A stretch of 12,703 nucleotides of DNA from Methanosarcina sp. (lineage in GTDB: Archaea; Halobacteriota; Methanosarcinia; Methanosarcinales; Methanosarcinaceae): assembly GCA_003157235.1 (NCBI GenBank), contig PMJC01000318.1, positions 1-12,703 on the forward strand, read 5' to 3'. The notes beneath the pieces were generated by a model that was given only the letters and a program-made list of their open reading frames with translations, searched no databases and was not told the DNA's origin. Position numbers and translations under genes: made by a program. Shown here one piece after another: positions 1 to 7,656 of the stretch. Each line of letters opens with the position of its first letter. The first letter of the stretch is position 1.

Positions 1-392
1 AAAGGGTAGGCAAAAGATAAAATTTTTAGCAATACTGACAACTGAGGCATACCAAAAAAACTGGAAAATAAATCAGAAGTTAAGTATGTAAACAAAAATG
101 ATATTATTCAAAGTACTATAGATGTAATAATACATGAAGATACTACTTCGTGTTGTTTTTTGGAATTCCAAAAAAACTCGGCTAGGTATTTGATTACGGA
201 TGCAGGAATTCCAAACGTGATGAAGAGAATCAAGGTGCTAAAAATAGTATTTACCATTTTATACAATCCAAGATCACTGGCACCCAGATATCTTCCCAAC
301 AAAACGTTTATAGGGAAAGCTATGAGTACAGCCATTAAAGAGGAGAAAAATGTTACACCAACATCGGAAATAAATTTTTTAATTTCAGACAA
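1..392 (-). pseudogene. Wzx-type polysaccharide flippase, N-terminal part, interrupted by in-frame TGA
   Basis: This is the N-terminal part of a multi-pass membrane flippase that would move lipid-linked oligosaccharides across the membrane. The start is a TTG at 392-390; an in-frame TAG at 407-405 rules out a much longer N-terminus. Residues 1-94 hold a short polar start, a hydrophobic helix at about 8-32, the family-typical segment LLGRYLGASDLGLYKMVNTI at 31-50 and a second helix at about 42-65, then FGIPASVIKYLAEF. A TGA at 110-108 stops the frame inside the third helix. The same frame then runs open for 35 more codons to the window edge and still reads as flippase (FGMPQLSVLLKIL), so this is one gene with a nonsense change rather than a short protein. 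UGA is not a pyrrolysine codon. The rest of the gene lies outside the window, so its state is unknown. A sequencing error is the main alternative. Confidence 0.82.
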
Positions 393-1265
393 AAGATCAC
401 ATCTCTAGTAATTATAGAATTGATACTTTTTTTAAAGAAAGTCTACAAAACTACTTATGGTTCGTTCGCTCATGAAATCCCACTTTATTTATAAAATGTG
501 GAAAATATATGGTCTAGGTTGGTGTTTTTATAGAAATATCTTCTTCTTACTACGCATGTATGTCTACCTATAATTTTATGACAAAATTTAGGGCTTTATC
601 AAAATACTCACAAATCTCCGGTTTAATTTTTTTTCCCAACTTCTTCCATCTCAACTTCTTTATTTTCTATAATTTATGTAGTTGAAAGAACAATTAAAGA
701 TTTTGGATTTGTACTGAATAGTATTATTAAATTGCTTGAAATCTCATAATACTGGGTTCTCAGTTTAAATGTGAAAGTCTAATTTAAGGAAGCTCAAGTC
801 CAATTTCAGTATATTTTGCTTTTCTTCTTTTTTCAAAATAATTTGTGAATCCAAATTTTCATAAAAAAATAATATTTTATGAATAAAAATTAAATATCTG
901 ATTTTATAGAAATTCCATTTTCTTTGTACTCGAGTATAATTCCCCATGAATCAAAATTCGTTTATTTAAATTTTGTTTTTAGATCGGAAATCATTTTTTT
1001 TCCATCACGAGAGCTATCCTGAAAGCTTTTAATTACTGAAAGCAAAATGAATTTCAGATAATCTCATAAAAAATTGTTTGAGTATATTGTTGTAATAAAA
1101 TACTAAATTTAGGAATATATAACAATTAAAAATCACATTTCAATTAATATAGCTATATTAACCGATATAAATTCAAATACGAGTATAGGTCAGATATCAT
1201 TTTGTTATATAACGTTTACGTGTATTTAGTTTGAAAGCCATGCTACAGCACTTTTGCAGAGAAAT
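393..1265. other. AT-rich spacer without an intact gene
   Basis: About 870 bases of low-GC sequence. The only coding-like scrap is on the minus strand at 568-649: MEEVGKK, a change of frame, then KPEICEYFDKALNFVIKL before a TAG. I do not recognise it. A sequence resembling half of the interspersed element described elsewhere (tttatagaaatatc) lies at about 527-540. A 60-codon minus-strand frame at 765-947 has random-looking composition and was not called. Confidence 0.5.
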
Positions 1266-1433
1266 TTATCTCTGATATGAAGATTTAGGTAATCTTCCCC
1301 TTTTCCTCCAATAATTGAACGTCTGATACGTTATGCCAGCAGATTCGGCAGCAAGAGAGTATGGAAATCCCAAAGCAATATTGTTCCCAGTTCTAGATCG
1401 TATTTCAGAAGTTAATTTATAAGGTCTAGCCAG
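1266..1433 (-). pseudogene. Helix-turn-helix protein fragment, phage/mobile-element type
   Basis: A 55-codon minus-strand frame beginning at CTG (1433-1431) and ending in TAA (1268-1266). It reads ARPYKLTSEIR near the start and then LAAESAGITYQTFNYWRKRG. This matches the layout of small phage or mobile-element helix-turn-helix proteins, which start with a G/ARP-x-KL-T-P-E-like sequence and carry an AA-x-x-AGI-x-x-x-TF-x-x-W-x-x-RG recognition helix region. Family knowledge says such proteins bind DNA and usually run on for another 50-100 residues; here the frame stops right after the helix-turn-helix. The codon where an ATG would be expected is CTG. I infer a truncated relic of a mobile-element gene. 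No ribosome binding site is evident. Its length and similarity are too limited to name a family. Confidence 0.45.
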
Positions 1434-1516
1434 GATGAAATCGTTTTTTACTTCTTTTAATTTTTGTGAATTGAGATTGTATTTTGGTATTTTTTGAGTT
1501 TCCTTATAAATAAAAG

Positions 1517-1687
1517 CGAGGCTGGACTAAGATATCAAAAATGACCGAATGTAGGGCGATTTAAGGCATTTTCTGGAGTAGGTTAGAGAATATTTCACCT
1601 GAAATGAATTATAAACCTGTTGTAGAGGCTGAAATGAAGTCATTTATTGATGGGAGTGGGCAGGCTTCCCTATGTTATAATTTATAA
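1517..1687 (+). pseudogene. Unrecognised coding-like relic
   Basis: One plus-strand frame stays open from 1517 to the TAA at 1685-1687 except for a single TAA at 1562-1564. After the internal stop it reads GIFWSRLENISPEMNYKPVV and continues EAEMKSFIDGSGQASL, a balanced, protein-like composition with acidic and aromatic residues unlike the surrounding AT-rich noise. The VVEAEMKSFI stretch is faintly like the N-terminal part of IS256-type transposases, but too little remains to claim that. I do not know the parent gene. Confidence 0.22.
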
Positions 1688-2005
1688 GATTCAGATCAAA
1701 TAATTTTCAGTTCAATTGTGCAAGTTCTATATTAGGAAAGCACAAAAAAGTTAAAAACTGAACTAATAAAATAGGAAAGTTTATAAAAGATATACTGTAT
1801 CTTATTTTTAATAAAGTTTATGTTTAACGTTATCAGTATCATTTTAATATTTGCAACAAAATGAAACATGTAAAGCCATTTTTAGGAATTGATCGACAAA
1901 ATTCGAAAAACGGGAATACTCTCATTTTATGTGAAATTCATAACAAAATATTTTGTTTACTATTTTCAGCAACTCCTAGACCAAACAAAATTTTTGAAGG
2001 GCTTT
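1688..2005. other. Spacer and probable 5' leader of the 2019 gene
   Basis: No gene is visible here. The stretch holds the promoter-like element at 1774-1789 and the AT-rich sequence leading to the ribosome binding site at 2006-2013. If the promoter is right, the transcript has a leader of roughly 200 bases with no obvious structured element. Confidence 0.4.
1774..1789 (+). promoter_or_regulatory. Candidate archaeal promoter (BRE/TATA)
   Basis: The sequence ggaaagtttataaaag joins a purine-rich BRE-like block to a TTTATAAA TATA box, close to the archaeal consensus. Transcription would start near 1810, about 210 bases ahead of the glycosyltransferase start at 2019. AT-rich DNA yields such matches by chance, so support is moderate. 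Confidence 0.4.
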
Positions 2006-2013
2006 AAAAGGAG
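2006..2013 (+). promoter_or_regulatory. Ribosome binding site of the 2019 gene
   Basis: AAAAGGAG lies five bases ahead of the ATG at 2019. It fixes this start and rules out the overlapping frame that opens at 1889 as the real gene. Confidence 0.75.
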
Positions 2014-2018
2014 CAATT

Positions 2019-2549
2019 ATGAATTCAACAGAGCAATTAGCACACGAAATTTGTGTCGCCAGAGTAGTATATCAATTTTATCCTTTCATAGGAGGTTCAG
2101 CAATACATATTCAAGAACTATCCACAAAAATAAATTTTTATTTGAAAGATCAAATTATAATTGCACCAAATTTAGGTGATAGTTGTAGAGAGTTTGATGA
2201 GAATTTTGGGATAAAAATTATAAGGACAAGAGTTTTGTCGTTGAAATTTATAAAAAGAATGCCAATCTTGCCGTTGATTGATTTACTATATTCGTTTAGT
2301 GTATATTCAACACTAAAAAAAATGGAGCGGCCAGATATTATCCATGTTCATGAAATTTCTAATGTTGTTTACTGCACAATTATTGGAAAAATATTAGGAG
2401 TTCCGGTAGTAGGCATGCTTCATGGATCAGGGGCTGCATATTCGAAAACCGCCGATATATATGAAACAGTATTAGCAGAATTGTGCAAGCCAAATGCATC
2501 TATTGTACTAGACGACTTATCGGCTAGTATCAATAAATTTGGAAAATGA
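2019..2549 (+). pseudogene. GT4 glycosyltransferase, N-terminal half (frameshifted gene)
   Basis: This is the acceptor-side Rossmann domain of a GT-B fold, GT4 family glycosyltransferase, which would transfer a sugar from a nucleotide donor to a lipid-linked glycan at the inner face of the membrane. ATG at 2019 follows a good ribosome binding site. Residues 20-34 (FYPFIGGSAIHIQEL) are the glycine-rich loop after the first strand; 105-112 (PDIIHVHE) and 133-138 (MLHGSG) are the usual later strands and loop. The frame meets TGA at 2547-2549 after residue 176, exactly where the linker to the donor domain should begin. That donor domain follows in the next frame and overlaps by a few bases. Together the halves make about 395 residues, the normal family length, so this is one gene with one frame change, not two genes. 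Confidence 0.85.
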
Positions 2550-3207
2550 TGGGGGTAATAAAGTTGCCCCCGTTTATCATGGAATTGACACTGAACTTTA
2601 CAGACCCATAGACAAAAAGAAATCACTAATCAATAAATTATCAGTTGAACACTCAAGTTTTATTATTCTATCGACAAGCTCTCTGGAATCTGTTAAAAGC
2701 ATTGATTTGGCTATCAAATCATTTAAATTATTTCTTGATGTATCTGATTCAAAAAATTCATATCTGTTGATTGCTGGCCGTGGACCCCTAAAAGAATCAC
2801 TAATAAATCTATCAAAAGAGATTAAAGTGGATAATAAAGTAAGGTTTCTTGGTGGACTCTCACTAAGTGAAATTATAGAATATCTTTCAATTTCTGATGT
2901 TGTTATCGCTACAAGTCTTTATAGTAATATGAATCGTTCCGTGCAAGAAACAATGGCTTGTGAAAAGCCAGTAATAGCATTTGATAGTGGGACAACACGA
3001 AATCTCATAAAACATATGGAAAATGGACTTTTAGCCAAATCCGGTGACATTGATAGTTTTGTAGACAATATTATACTTTTATATAATAATGAGGAACTGA
3101 GGAAGAAAATAGGAATAAATGCAAGAAAAACTCTAATAACTACGAGAAATTGGGATGAAAGAATAAAAACTGAATTAGATGTTTACCGTAGAGTATTGAT
3201 GAAGTAG
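2539..3207 (+). pseudogene. GT4 glycosyltransferase, C-terminal donor-binding half (frameshifted gene)
   Basis: This is the nucleotide-sugar-binding domain belonging to the gene that starts at 2019. It carries PVYHGIDTELYRP just after the join, the family's V-P-N-G-V-D-type segment in a Y-H-G-I-D form. It then shows STSSLESVKSIDLAI (donor-domain loop), an AGRGPLKESL loop, and RSVQETMACEKPVIAFDSG, the region of the EX7E motif. The second glutamate is present (E137 of this half); eight residues before it is Ser rather than Glu, so the first motif residue is changed, as in some GT4 subgroups. A TTG at 2539 could nominally start this frame, but no ribosome binding site supports it. Removing one A from the AAAA run at 2543-2546 gives a continuous INKFGNDGGNKVAPVYHGID. 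The gene ends in TAG, 97 bases ahead of a terminator. Confidence 0.85.
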
Positions 3208-3710
3208 TGGTAAGATAACTTTGGAAAATATTAATTTAAGTAAGATTCAAGAGGCTTAATCCAGACTTTCTTTGAGATCATTTAACTTTAAAGAGCACAA
3301 AAAGTGGGAAAAAGGAAATTAGGACTCCATTTTTCCGCTTTTTTCGTGTTTATAGAAATTTGAGTGATTCAACATAAATAATTGCTTTTAAAATCTCATT
3401 GGTTTTTAAAGATGTAACTAATTACGAGTTTACTGGAAGTTATTTATTCACCATGTGAAGATACACCATATATCATATTGTAGAGAATTCAGAAAAATTT
3501 ATATGAGAATTGAGGAGTTCAAATGCGTAATTTTTTTTTCAAAATTCTCTAAAATTGCAGAATACAGAAAAACATGACGAATTTTTGCGATTCCAGATAT
3601 ATTAAAAAACCTCTTAATTTGGAATTGAGTTTAGAAACTTTTTTTAACTAAAATCATCATTCTTACCTACTAATTCATTAATCTTGCAGATAAATATAAT
3701 GAAAGTGAGA
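3208..3710. other. Spacer between the split glycosyltransferase and the 3723 gene
   Basis: No gene is visible. It holds the hairpin terminator at 3304-3344 and, right after it at 3348-3360, gtttatagaaatt. That sequence resembles one arm of the interspersed inverted-repeat element, without a convincing second arm. The remainder is AT-rich, with a weak TATA-like stretch near 3595-3605. Confidence 0.5.
3304..3344 (+). terminator. Hairpin plus T-run terminator
   Basis: Left arm gtgggaaaaagg (3304-3315) pairs with ccatttttccgc (3327-3338) over 12 positions with one A-A mismatch and two G-T wobbles, around an 11-base loop. Six T residues follow at 3339-3344. It lies downstream of the split glycosyltransferase and points the right way to end its transcript. 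Archaea often terminate at T-runs alone; the hairpin here is an extra. Confidence 0.6.
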
Positions 3711-3716
3711 AAAGGT
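3711..3716 (+). promoter_or_regulatory. Ribosome binding site deciding the 3723 start
   Basis: AAAGGT six bases ahead of ATG 3723. The in-frame starts further upstream (TTG 3684, ATG 3699) have no comparable purine-rich site, so 3723 is preferred. Confidence 0.45.
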
Positions 3717-3722
3717 ATATCT

Positions 3723-4019
3723 ATGGTTGCTAATAATCCTAATAATGAGAAGAACTCCACTAAATGGAGTAATCCATTGAATAAGGTAATTTGTGGCGTG
3801 AAAAAGTTTATGAAAAATGAGGCAGAAGAGGAGAAAAAACCTTCTTCTTTTTCGACATCTATAAGCGAAATGAATCAAAAATCAAAACAAAGATCAGAAA
3901 GTCCAACTATTTTGAAAATCGTACCCACTGAAGCGAAAAAAACGAAAAGATCGGAAAGAATAAGAAAAGATACAGATAAAGAACAAAAGCTTCCAAAGAA
4001 GTATAGAAAAGGTTGGTAA
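3723..4019 (+). CDS. Small Lys/Glu-rich hypothetical protein
   Basis: I do not recognise this 98-residue protein. It starts MVANNPNNEKNSTKWSNPLN and has one mildly hydrophobic stretch (KVICGVKKFM). It then becomes very polar and basic: a Glu/Lys run, a Ser-rich segment (PSSFSTSISEMNQKSKQRSE), a short less charged patch (PTILKIVPTEAKK), and a basic tail ending KKYRKGW. There is no signal peptide, membrane helix or cysteine pair. The composition suggests a largely disordered, possibly nucleic-acid-associated protein, but that is inference from charge only. The start at 3723 follows an AAAGGT site; longer forms from 3684 or 3699 are possible. It stands alone on the plus strand downstream of the glycosyltransferase terminator. 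The frame is long for such AT-rich DNA and its composition differs from the flanks, yet it could still be spurious. Confidence 0.5.
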   Translation: MVANNPNNEKNSTKWSNPLNKVICGVKKFMKNEAEEEKKPSSFSTSISEMNQKSKQRSESPTILKIVPTEAKKTKRSERIRKDTDKEQKLPKKYRKGW

Positions 4020-4220
4020 AGGGAGAGGTGCAACTAAAGTTACCAGTCAAATAATGTGATATTTATATCTGTTATGTAAATTTTTTCAAAAATTCATCAT
4101 TTTCCTTCTTAAAATACTTTAATATTTTTAAATAATTTTCTCGAAGTTAATATTTTTTTCCCATTTTCCAATAATATTCATATGCGTTCCAATCTGGAAC
4201 AGCTGGAGTAAAATAGAGCT

Positions 4221-4302
4221 GATTTCGATAAACACTGTGTTCATGAATCATTTATACACCCCTGTTAAGCAGATGGCAAAATATTGGAGTTTATCGAAAT
4301 CC
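4221..4302 (-). repeat. Interspersed inverted-repeat element, copy A
   Basis: The ends gatttcgataaac (4221-4233) and gtttatcgaaatc (4289-4301) are perfect 13-bp inverted repeats with 55 bases between them. Read on the minus strand it begins ggatttcgataaactcc and has an internal ggtgtataaat shared with the copy at 9036-9120. No coding capacity. It looks like a MITE or a structured RNA/DNA hairpin element; I do not know a name for it. Confidence 0.7.
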
Positions 4303-4441
4303 TCTGTATTATACTCTATAATGAATTCCGCAGATACACACATACCTATAATTTGTTTTTTCATTTGCCCATCATTATTCATTAAAAGTGACATTAATTT
4401 TTAAACTACTATCATATTGAGAAAATAGATAGTATTCTTGG

Positions 4442-4469
4442 ATACATCTGCAAAAAGTGAATTAAATTA
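4442..4469. repeat. 28-bp direct repeat, copy 1
   Basis: Matches 7572-7599 at 26 of 28 positions in the same orientation; the shared core is aaaagtgaattaaatta. The homology does not clearly extend beyond these 28 bases. Purpose unknown. Confidence 0.55.
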
Positions 4470-4704
4470 AGAATCCCAGAGTTTTTCTTTGAATCGTTTC
4501 CAGTGTGAACAAGGATCAAAAAACTAGTCAATATTTTATTGTTCTTATGCGGCCGATAAACTTCATAAACTTTTACTAGAAATATCCGGTATTCGATTAT
4601 GTTCAATTTTTTAGTCGTTAAAAGCTGATTCCTAAGCTCTTTTCAAAGTTCTAGTATCACTGTTTATATGAAAGTTATCCATTCATCAAATTAAAAGTAT
4701 AGAT

Positions 4705-4787
4705 GATTTCTATAAATCATATATTTTGTAGTGGGCTTATAAGGACTCTATATAAGAGTCATGAAAATTAGAGGTTTATAGAAATCC
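4705..4787 (-). repeat. Interspersed inverted-repeat element, copy B
   Basis: The arms gatttctataaa (4705-4716) and tttatagaaatc (4775-4786) are perfect inverted repeats with 58 bases between. Compared with copy A, both arms carry the matching change (G-C pair to T-A pair). Read on the minus strand, the interior has ttatatagagt followed by taagccca, shared with the copy at 7657-7741. Confidence 0.65.
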
Positions 4788-5719
4788 TCATAGGTTCAAA
4801 AATATTTAATGAAAGCTCACTATTTCTTCATCGGGAAATCTGGTTTTGTGCATGAATTGCTAAAAATAGTTAACTTAATTCTCTCCCAACATTTCCCTAA
4901 TTAATAGAAGGTATGCTAATTTTTCAAATTTGATTAATGAATCAAGGACGCAATTGAAAATCGATTTTTTATATTATATAGAAATGAAGAAGTAACATCA
5001 TAGTCAACAAATTTTTGATTCATTTTATATAATTTTATTTAGGCGATAATTCTTTGTCATAATCTTTATTTTTCAATTTTTGTTCTAATTTTAAACATTG
5101 AATATGAAAAATTATGTAGATAAACTAAAAATATCAAAAAGTGCACGAAAAATTAGAGTGCAAAAATGCTAAAGTGTGAGAAAAATCTATACTTATTCTC
5201 TTTTTCCAAAGATTTGTTTGAAAACTTACAAATCCAAATAATTTTGATAGAATTTTGGGAGGCTAGTAAATAATATTTGACGAATAAATGGATTTTAGTC
5301 CAGATAGAAGTTGTATATCAAACTTAGAATTGAAATAGTTAAATCACCTAAGTGTTCGTTTAATCACAAAAGCAATAATTGGCTTTGTATATCAAATTGA
5401 GTTTTCCTTTCTGGTAATAAAACTTTTTTTATTTGGCATTTTTTTCCCTGCTGCTGCTTAATCAATCTGTTTCCGAGTCCATCTTTATACCTTTGAGTTT
5501 GCCTTTTGTGATTCTTAGTTGTAAAATTTATCCGCAGACTGATACGCATCAGAAAAACTCCAAGCAGTTAAGCAAATTTATTTTCTAAAGAAAATGTTTG
5601 AGAGTATTGTTTCAGCATATTGTAGCTGCATCAATTACTCTAATCACCGGAATCTACATTGAAATTTCCATCTTGCTGTTATGTTTTTCATAAGCCAAAT
5701 TGAAAATTTATCTCTCTAA

Positions 5720-6100
5720 AGTTTCGACTTTATAGTCAAGATGTATTATAAGATCCAGAAAGGTCTGAAGCCTAACTACAGCACTATGATATATTTATCT
5801 GATCAGGATCTATCATTATCTGGAACTTTTCTTACGAAAATTTTGCGAGGCCTTTATAGTCTGATTAATACTTTTATTTGAAGAGCTTCTAGATCGGAAT
5901 TAGATGTCTTATTACATGAATTATTGAGTAAAAAATATATACAAAAAAATGAAAAATTTAAGATTACCACAGTGAGGATAAATTAAAACGGCATTAGAAG
6001 CAAGGAATTTTTTGGAAGGGGCATAGGTCAAAAAATATTCTGAGATTCCTACAGATTTTTGGCTCCCATTTTGAAGATAACTAAACAGAAAAAAATATAA
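5720..6100 (+). pseudogene. Decayed gene with winged-helix-like segment
   Basis: A single plus-strand frame is readable from just after a TAA at 5717-5719 to a TAA at 6098-6100. It is interrupted only by TGA 5879, TAA 5984 and TGA 6041, far fewer stops than expected for this base composition. It reads KIQKGLKPNYSTMIYLSDQD, then LTKILRGLYSLINTFI, a stop, and RSELDVLLHELLSKKYIQKN followed by EKFKITTV. The last part resembles the recognition helix and wing of archaeal winged-helix proteins (L-x-x-L-x-x-K-x-Y-I-x-K-x-x-K-x-x-I-T). After the next stop it continues NGIRSKEFFGRGIGQKIF. I infer a relic of a DNA-binding or regulatory protein and cannot name the family. The opposite-strand frame at 5921-6154 lies over it and is not a gene. 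Confidence 0.38.
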
Positions 6101-6278
6101 GAATGATGAAAAATACGCAAGAAAAATACAGAGTACCTTCATAACTACACACAAAACGGAAGCTACCTATATAATTAGAGCCTTGTTCCTGCTATTTGGG
6201 AAAAATAGTTTTGTCTGTTTTAGAGTACATTCTAGCGTTGCTCAAGGAAGTGCCTTTAATTACGTGCAAATAGTTACA

Positions 6279-6297
6279 TTAAAGTACAAAACTTTAA
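6279..6297 (-). terminator. Small hairpin downstream of the 6306-7505 gene
   Basis: ttaaagt and actttaa form a perfect 7-bp stem around a 5-base loop, nine bases beyond the stop codon of the minus-strand glycosyltransferase. The position suits transcript ending or 3' protection, but no T-run follows on the minus strand. Confidence 0.28.
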
Positions 6298-6305
6298 ACT
6301 TCACG

Positions 6306-7505
6306 TTAACTACTCATTAAAAGTTTCGAGTATATTTTAATAGTCTTTTTTGCGTGGGTTTCCCAGGTAAGCCCACGCTGGATTATGGTCATTCGTCCAA
6401 ATTTGCCCATTTTTATTCTCAGGTCTCTATCCACAAGCAGCTTATTAACTTTTTCAGATAATTCCATCGGATTTTTTGCAGGCACTAGATACCCTGTTTT
6501 CCCATTGATCATTAATTCAGGAACCCCACCTACATTTGTTGCTACTACTGGAACTTCACAGGCAAAGGCTTCAAGTATTACATTTGGTCTACCCTCGGAA
6601 AGGGATGGTAGCACCAGTATGTCCGAGGCTGAGAGCCAAAGAGGAATATCCTCATGGTTTAAGGGCCCGGTAAATTTAATGTAATTGCCAATTTTGAGCT
6701 CATGTGCTTTTTTTTCCAGGCTTTTTTTCATGCCATCATCCCTACCAACCATATAAAGACTAATATTAGTGTCCAGAAAACTTTTCGCAGCCTCAATGAG
6801 GTAGTCTACACCTTTAATTTTTTTTAAGGCTCCCACAAACAGAACAATTTTTTTATCTTGAGGTAAATTTAACATATTTCTTGCATACTCTTTCCCTGCG
6901 GGCTTGAACTTCTCTATATCAACGCCGTTTGGAACCACACTGACCTTATCTTCGCTTATTCCAAGATTTACTATATGATTTTTTAGGTCTTCACTGACAG
7001 AAAGAACCTTATCCGCACAATTCATAGCCTCAAATATTTGCCTTGAGGTGTAGGATCCCTCATATGCAACTTTCCTTTCTAACGTGCCTAGTGCACTTAT
7101 TACAAAAGGAACCTTCCATTTCTTTGCAAGCCCTATCATCCCAAACCCATCAGGGTATGAAAAGTGTGCATGTAGAAGATCAGGTTTTGGTTTTATGTTT
7201 TTAATTGCGTATCTGGATATGAAATAAGCATATGAGATTCCTGTTAGGGGGTAAAAATACTTTTTAGGAATTATGTATAAATAGCGTGGATAGTGTAAAT
7301 CGTATTTTTCGGTGTGCTCAATCTGCGGTAGTTTGGAAAAATTATGATATGGAAATGCAGAAAACGGAATCACAATAGGTTTTGGAGACACAACAGTAAC
7401 GTTTACTTTCTGGTTTGCAATTGAATCAATACTTTGTTTTATGAATGTACCAAGTTGAGGATAATACCTGTTAGGAAATTCCTGACATACTTCCAGTATT
7501 TTCAT
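6306..7505 (-). CDS. GT4 family glycosyltransferase (intact)
   Basis: A complete 399-residue GT-B fold enzyme of family GT4, expected to transfer a sugar from a nucleotide donor to a growing lipid-linked surface glycan at the cytoplasmic face of the membrane. The N-domain begins MKILEVCQEFPNRYYPQLGT, and LLHAHFSYPDGFG (110-122) holds the His of the HxH-type loop. The donor domain starts at VSVVPNGVDIEKFKP (188-202), followed by FVGALKKIKGVDYLIEA (223-239). SEGRPNVILEAFACEVPVVA (303-322) is the full EX7E motif with E304 and E312, the donor-binding and catalytic acids. VGGVPELMINGKTGYLVP follows. Length and motifs are normal. ATG at 7505 follows AAAGGT about eight bases upstream on the minus strand. 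It is divergent from the 7791 glycosyltransferase across 285 bases. Sugar and linkage cannot be read from the sequence. Confidence 0.94.
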   Translation of the reverse strand: MKILEVCQEFPNRYYPQLGTFIKQSIDSIANQKVNVTVVSPKPIVIPFSAFPYHNFSKLPQIEHTEKYDLHYPRYLYIIPKKYFYPLTGISYAYFISRYAIKNIKPKPDLLHAHFSYPDGFGMIGLAKKWKVPFVISALGTLERKVAYEGSYTSRQIFEAMNCADKVLSVSEDLKNHIVNLGISEDKVSVVPNGVDIEKFKPAGKEYARNMLNLPQDKKIVLFVGALKKIKGVDYLIEAAKSFLDTNISLYMVGRDDGMKKSLEKKAHELKIGNYIKFTGPLNHEDIPLWLSASDILVLPSLSEGRPNVILEAFACEVPVVATNVGGVPELMINGKTGYLVPAKNPMELSEKVNKLLVDRDLRIKMGKFGRMTIIQRGLTWETHAKKTIKIYSKLLMSS

Positions 7506-7560
7506 AGCTTTTTACCTTTTTTTCGCTCCGGACAGCCTAAAAACAGAAAAACTAGAGAGT

Positions 7561-7578
7561 TCATCCTATAAATACATC
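7561..7578 (-). promoter_or_regulatory. Candidate promoter for the minus-strand glycosyltransferase
   Basis: On the minus strand this reads gatgtatttataggatga, with a TATA-like tatttata about 60 bases ahead of the ATG at 7505. That would give a leader of about 40 bases. It overlaps the 28-bp repeat copy at 7572-7599. It is a weak call in AT-rich DNA. Confidence 0.3.
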
Positions 7579-7599
7579 TCCTAAAAGTGAATTAAATTA
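7572..7599. repeat. 28-bp direct repeat, copy 2
   Basis: Matches 4442-4469 with two mismatches (atacatct followed by cctaaaagtgaattaaatta here). It lies in the divergent promoter region between the two intact glycosyltransferases. Confidence 0.55.
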
Positions 7600-7656
7600 T
7601 CGTTTTCAAGATCGATATTAAACCACTTTCCTAATTTAAAAAAAATGACATCTGAT

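Larger units (their letters stand above)
4020..5719. other. Long AT-rich spacer with repeat elements
   Basis: About 1.7 kb without an intact gene. It contains two copies of the interspersed inverted-repeat element (4221-4302 and 4705-4787) and one copy of a 28-bp direct repeat (4442-4469). Minus-strand frames at 4412-4606 and 5364-5549 have no ribosome binding site and no recognisable family features. The sequence tgtatatcaaa occurs twice about 70 bases apart near 5315 and 5388, probably by chance. Confidence 0.5.

Noticed and set aside
160..408. Plus-strand frame of 82 codons
   Set aside because: Lies opposite the flippase; no ribosome binding site and no family features.
765..947. Minus-strand frame of 60 codons
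   Set aside because: Composition typical of AT-rich noise (Ile, Lys, Phe, Leu); no binding site and no recognisable motif.
1889..2179. Plus-strand frame of 96 codons
   Set aside because: Overlaps the glycosyltransferase start in another frame; the ribosome binding site at 2006-2013 serves 2019 instead.
2539..2549. Programmed +1 frameshift as the explanation for the split glycosyltransferase
   Set aside because: Not favoured: a homopolymer indel explains it more simply and I see no stimulatory structure; kept only as an alternative.
4412..4606. Minus-strand frame of 64 codons
   Set aside because: No binding site, no motif; no protein-like conserved blocks in any frame.
5364..5549. Minus-strand frame of 61 codons rich in Lys, Gln and Arg
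   Set aside because: The text is basic and mildly protein-like, but I can match it to nothing and it has no binding site.
5921..6154. Minus-strand frame of 77 codons with many aromatic residues
   Set aside because: It lies opposite the better supported plus-strand relic at 5720-6100; the aromatic run is the reverse of Lys/Glu codons.
6385..6684. Plus-strand frame of 99 codons
   Set aside because: Antisense shadow of the intact minus-strand glycosyltransferase.
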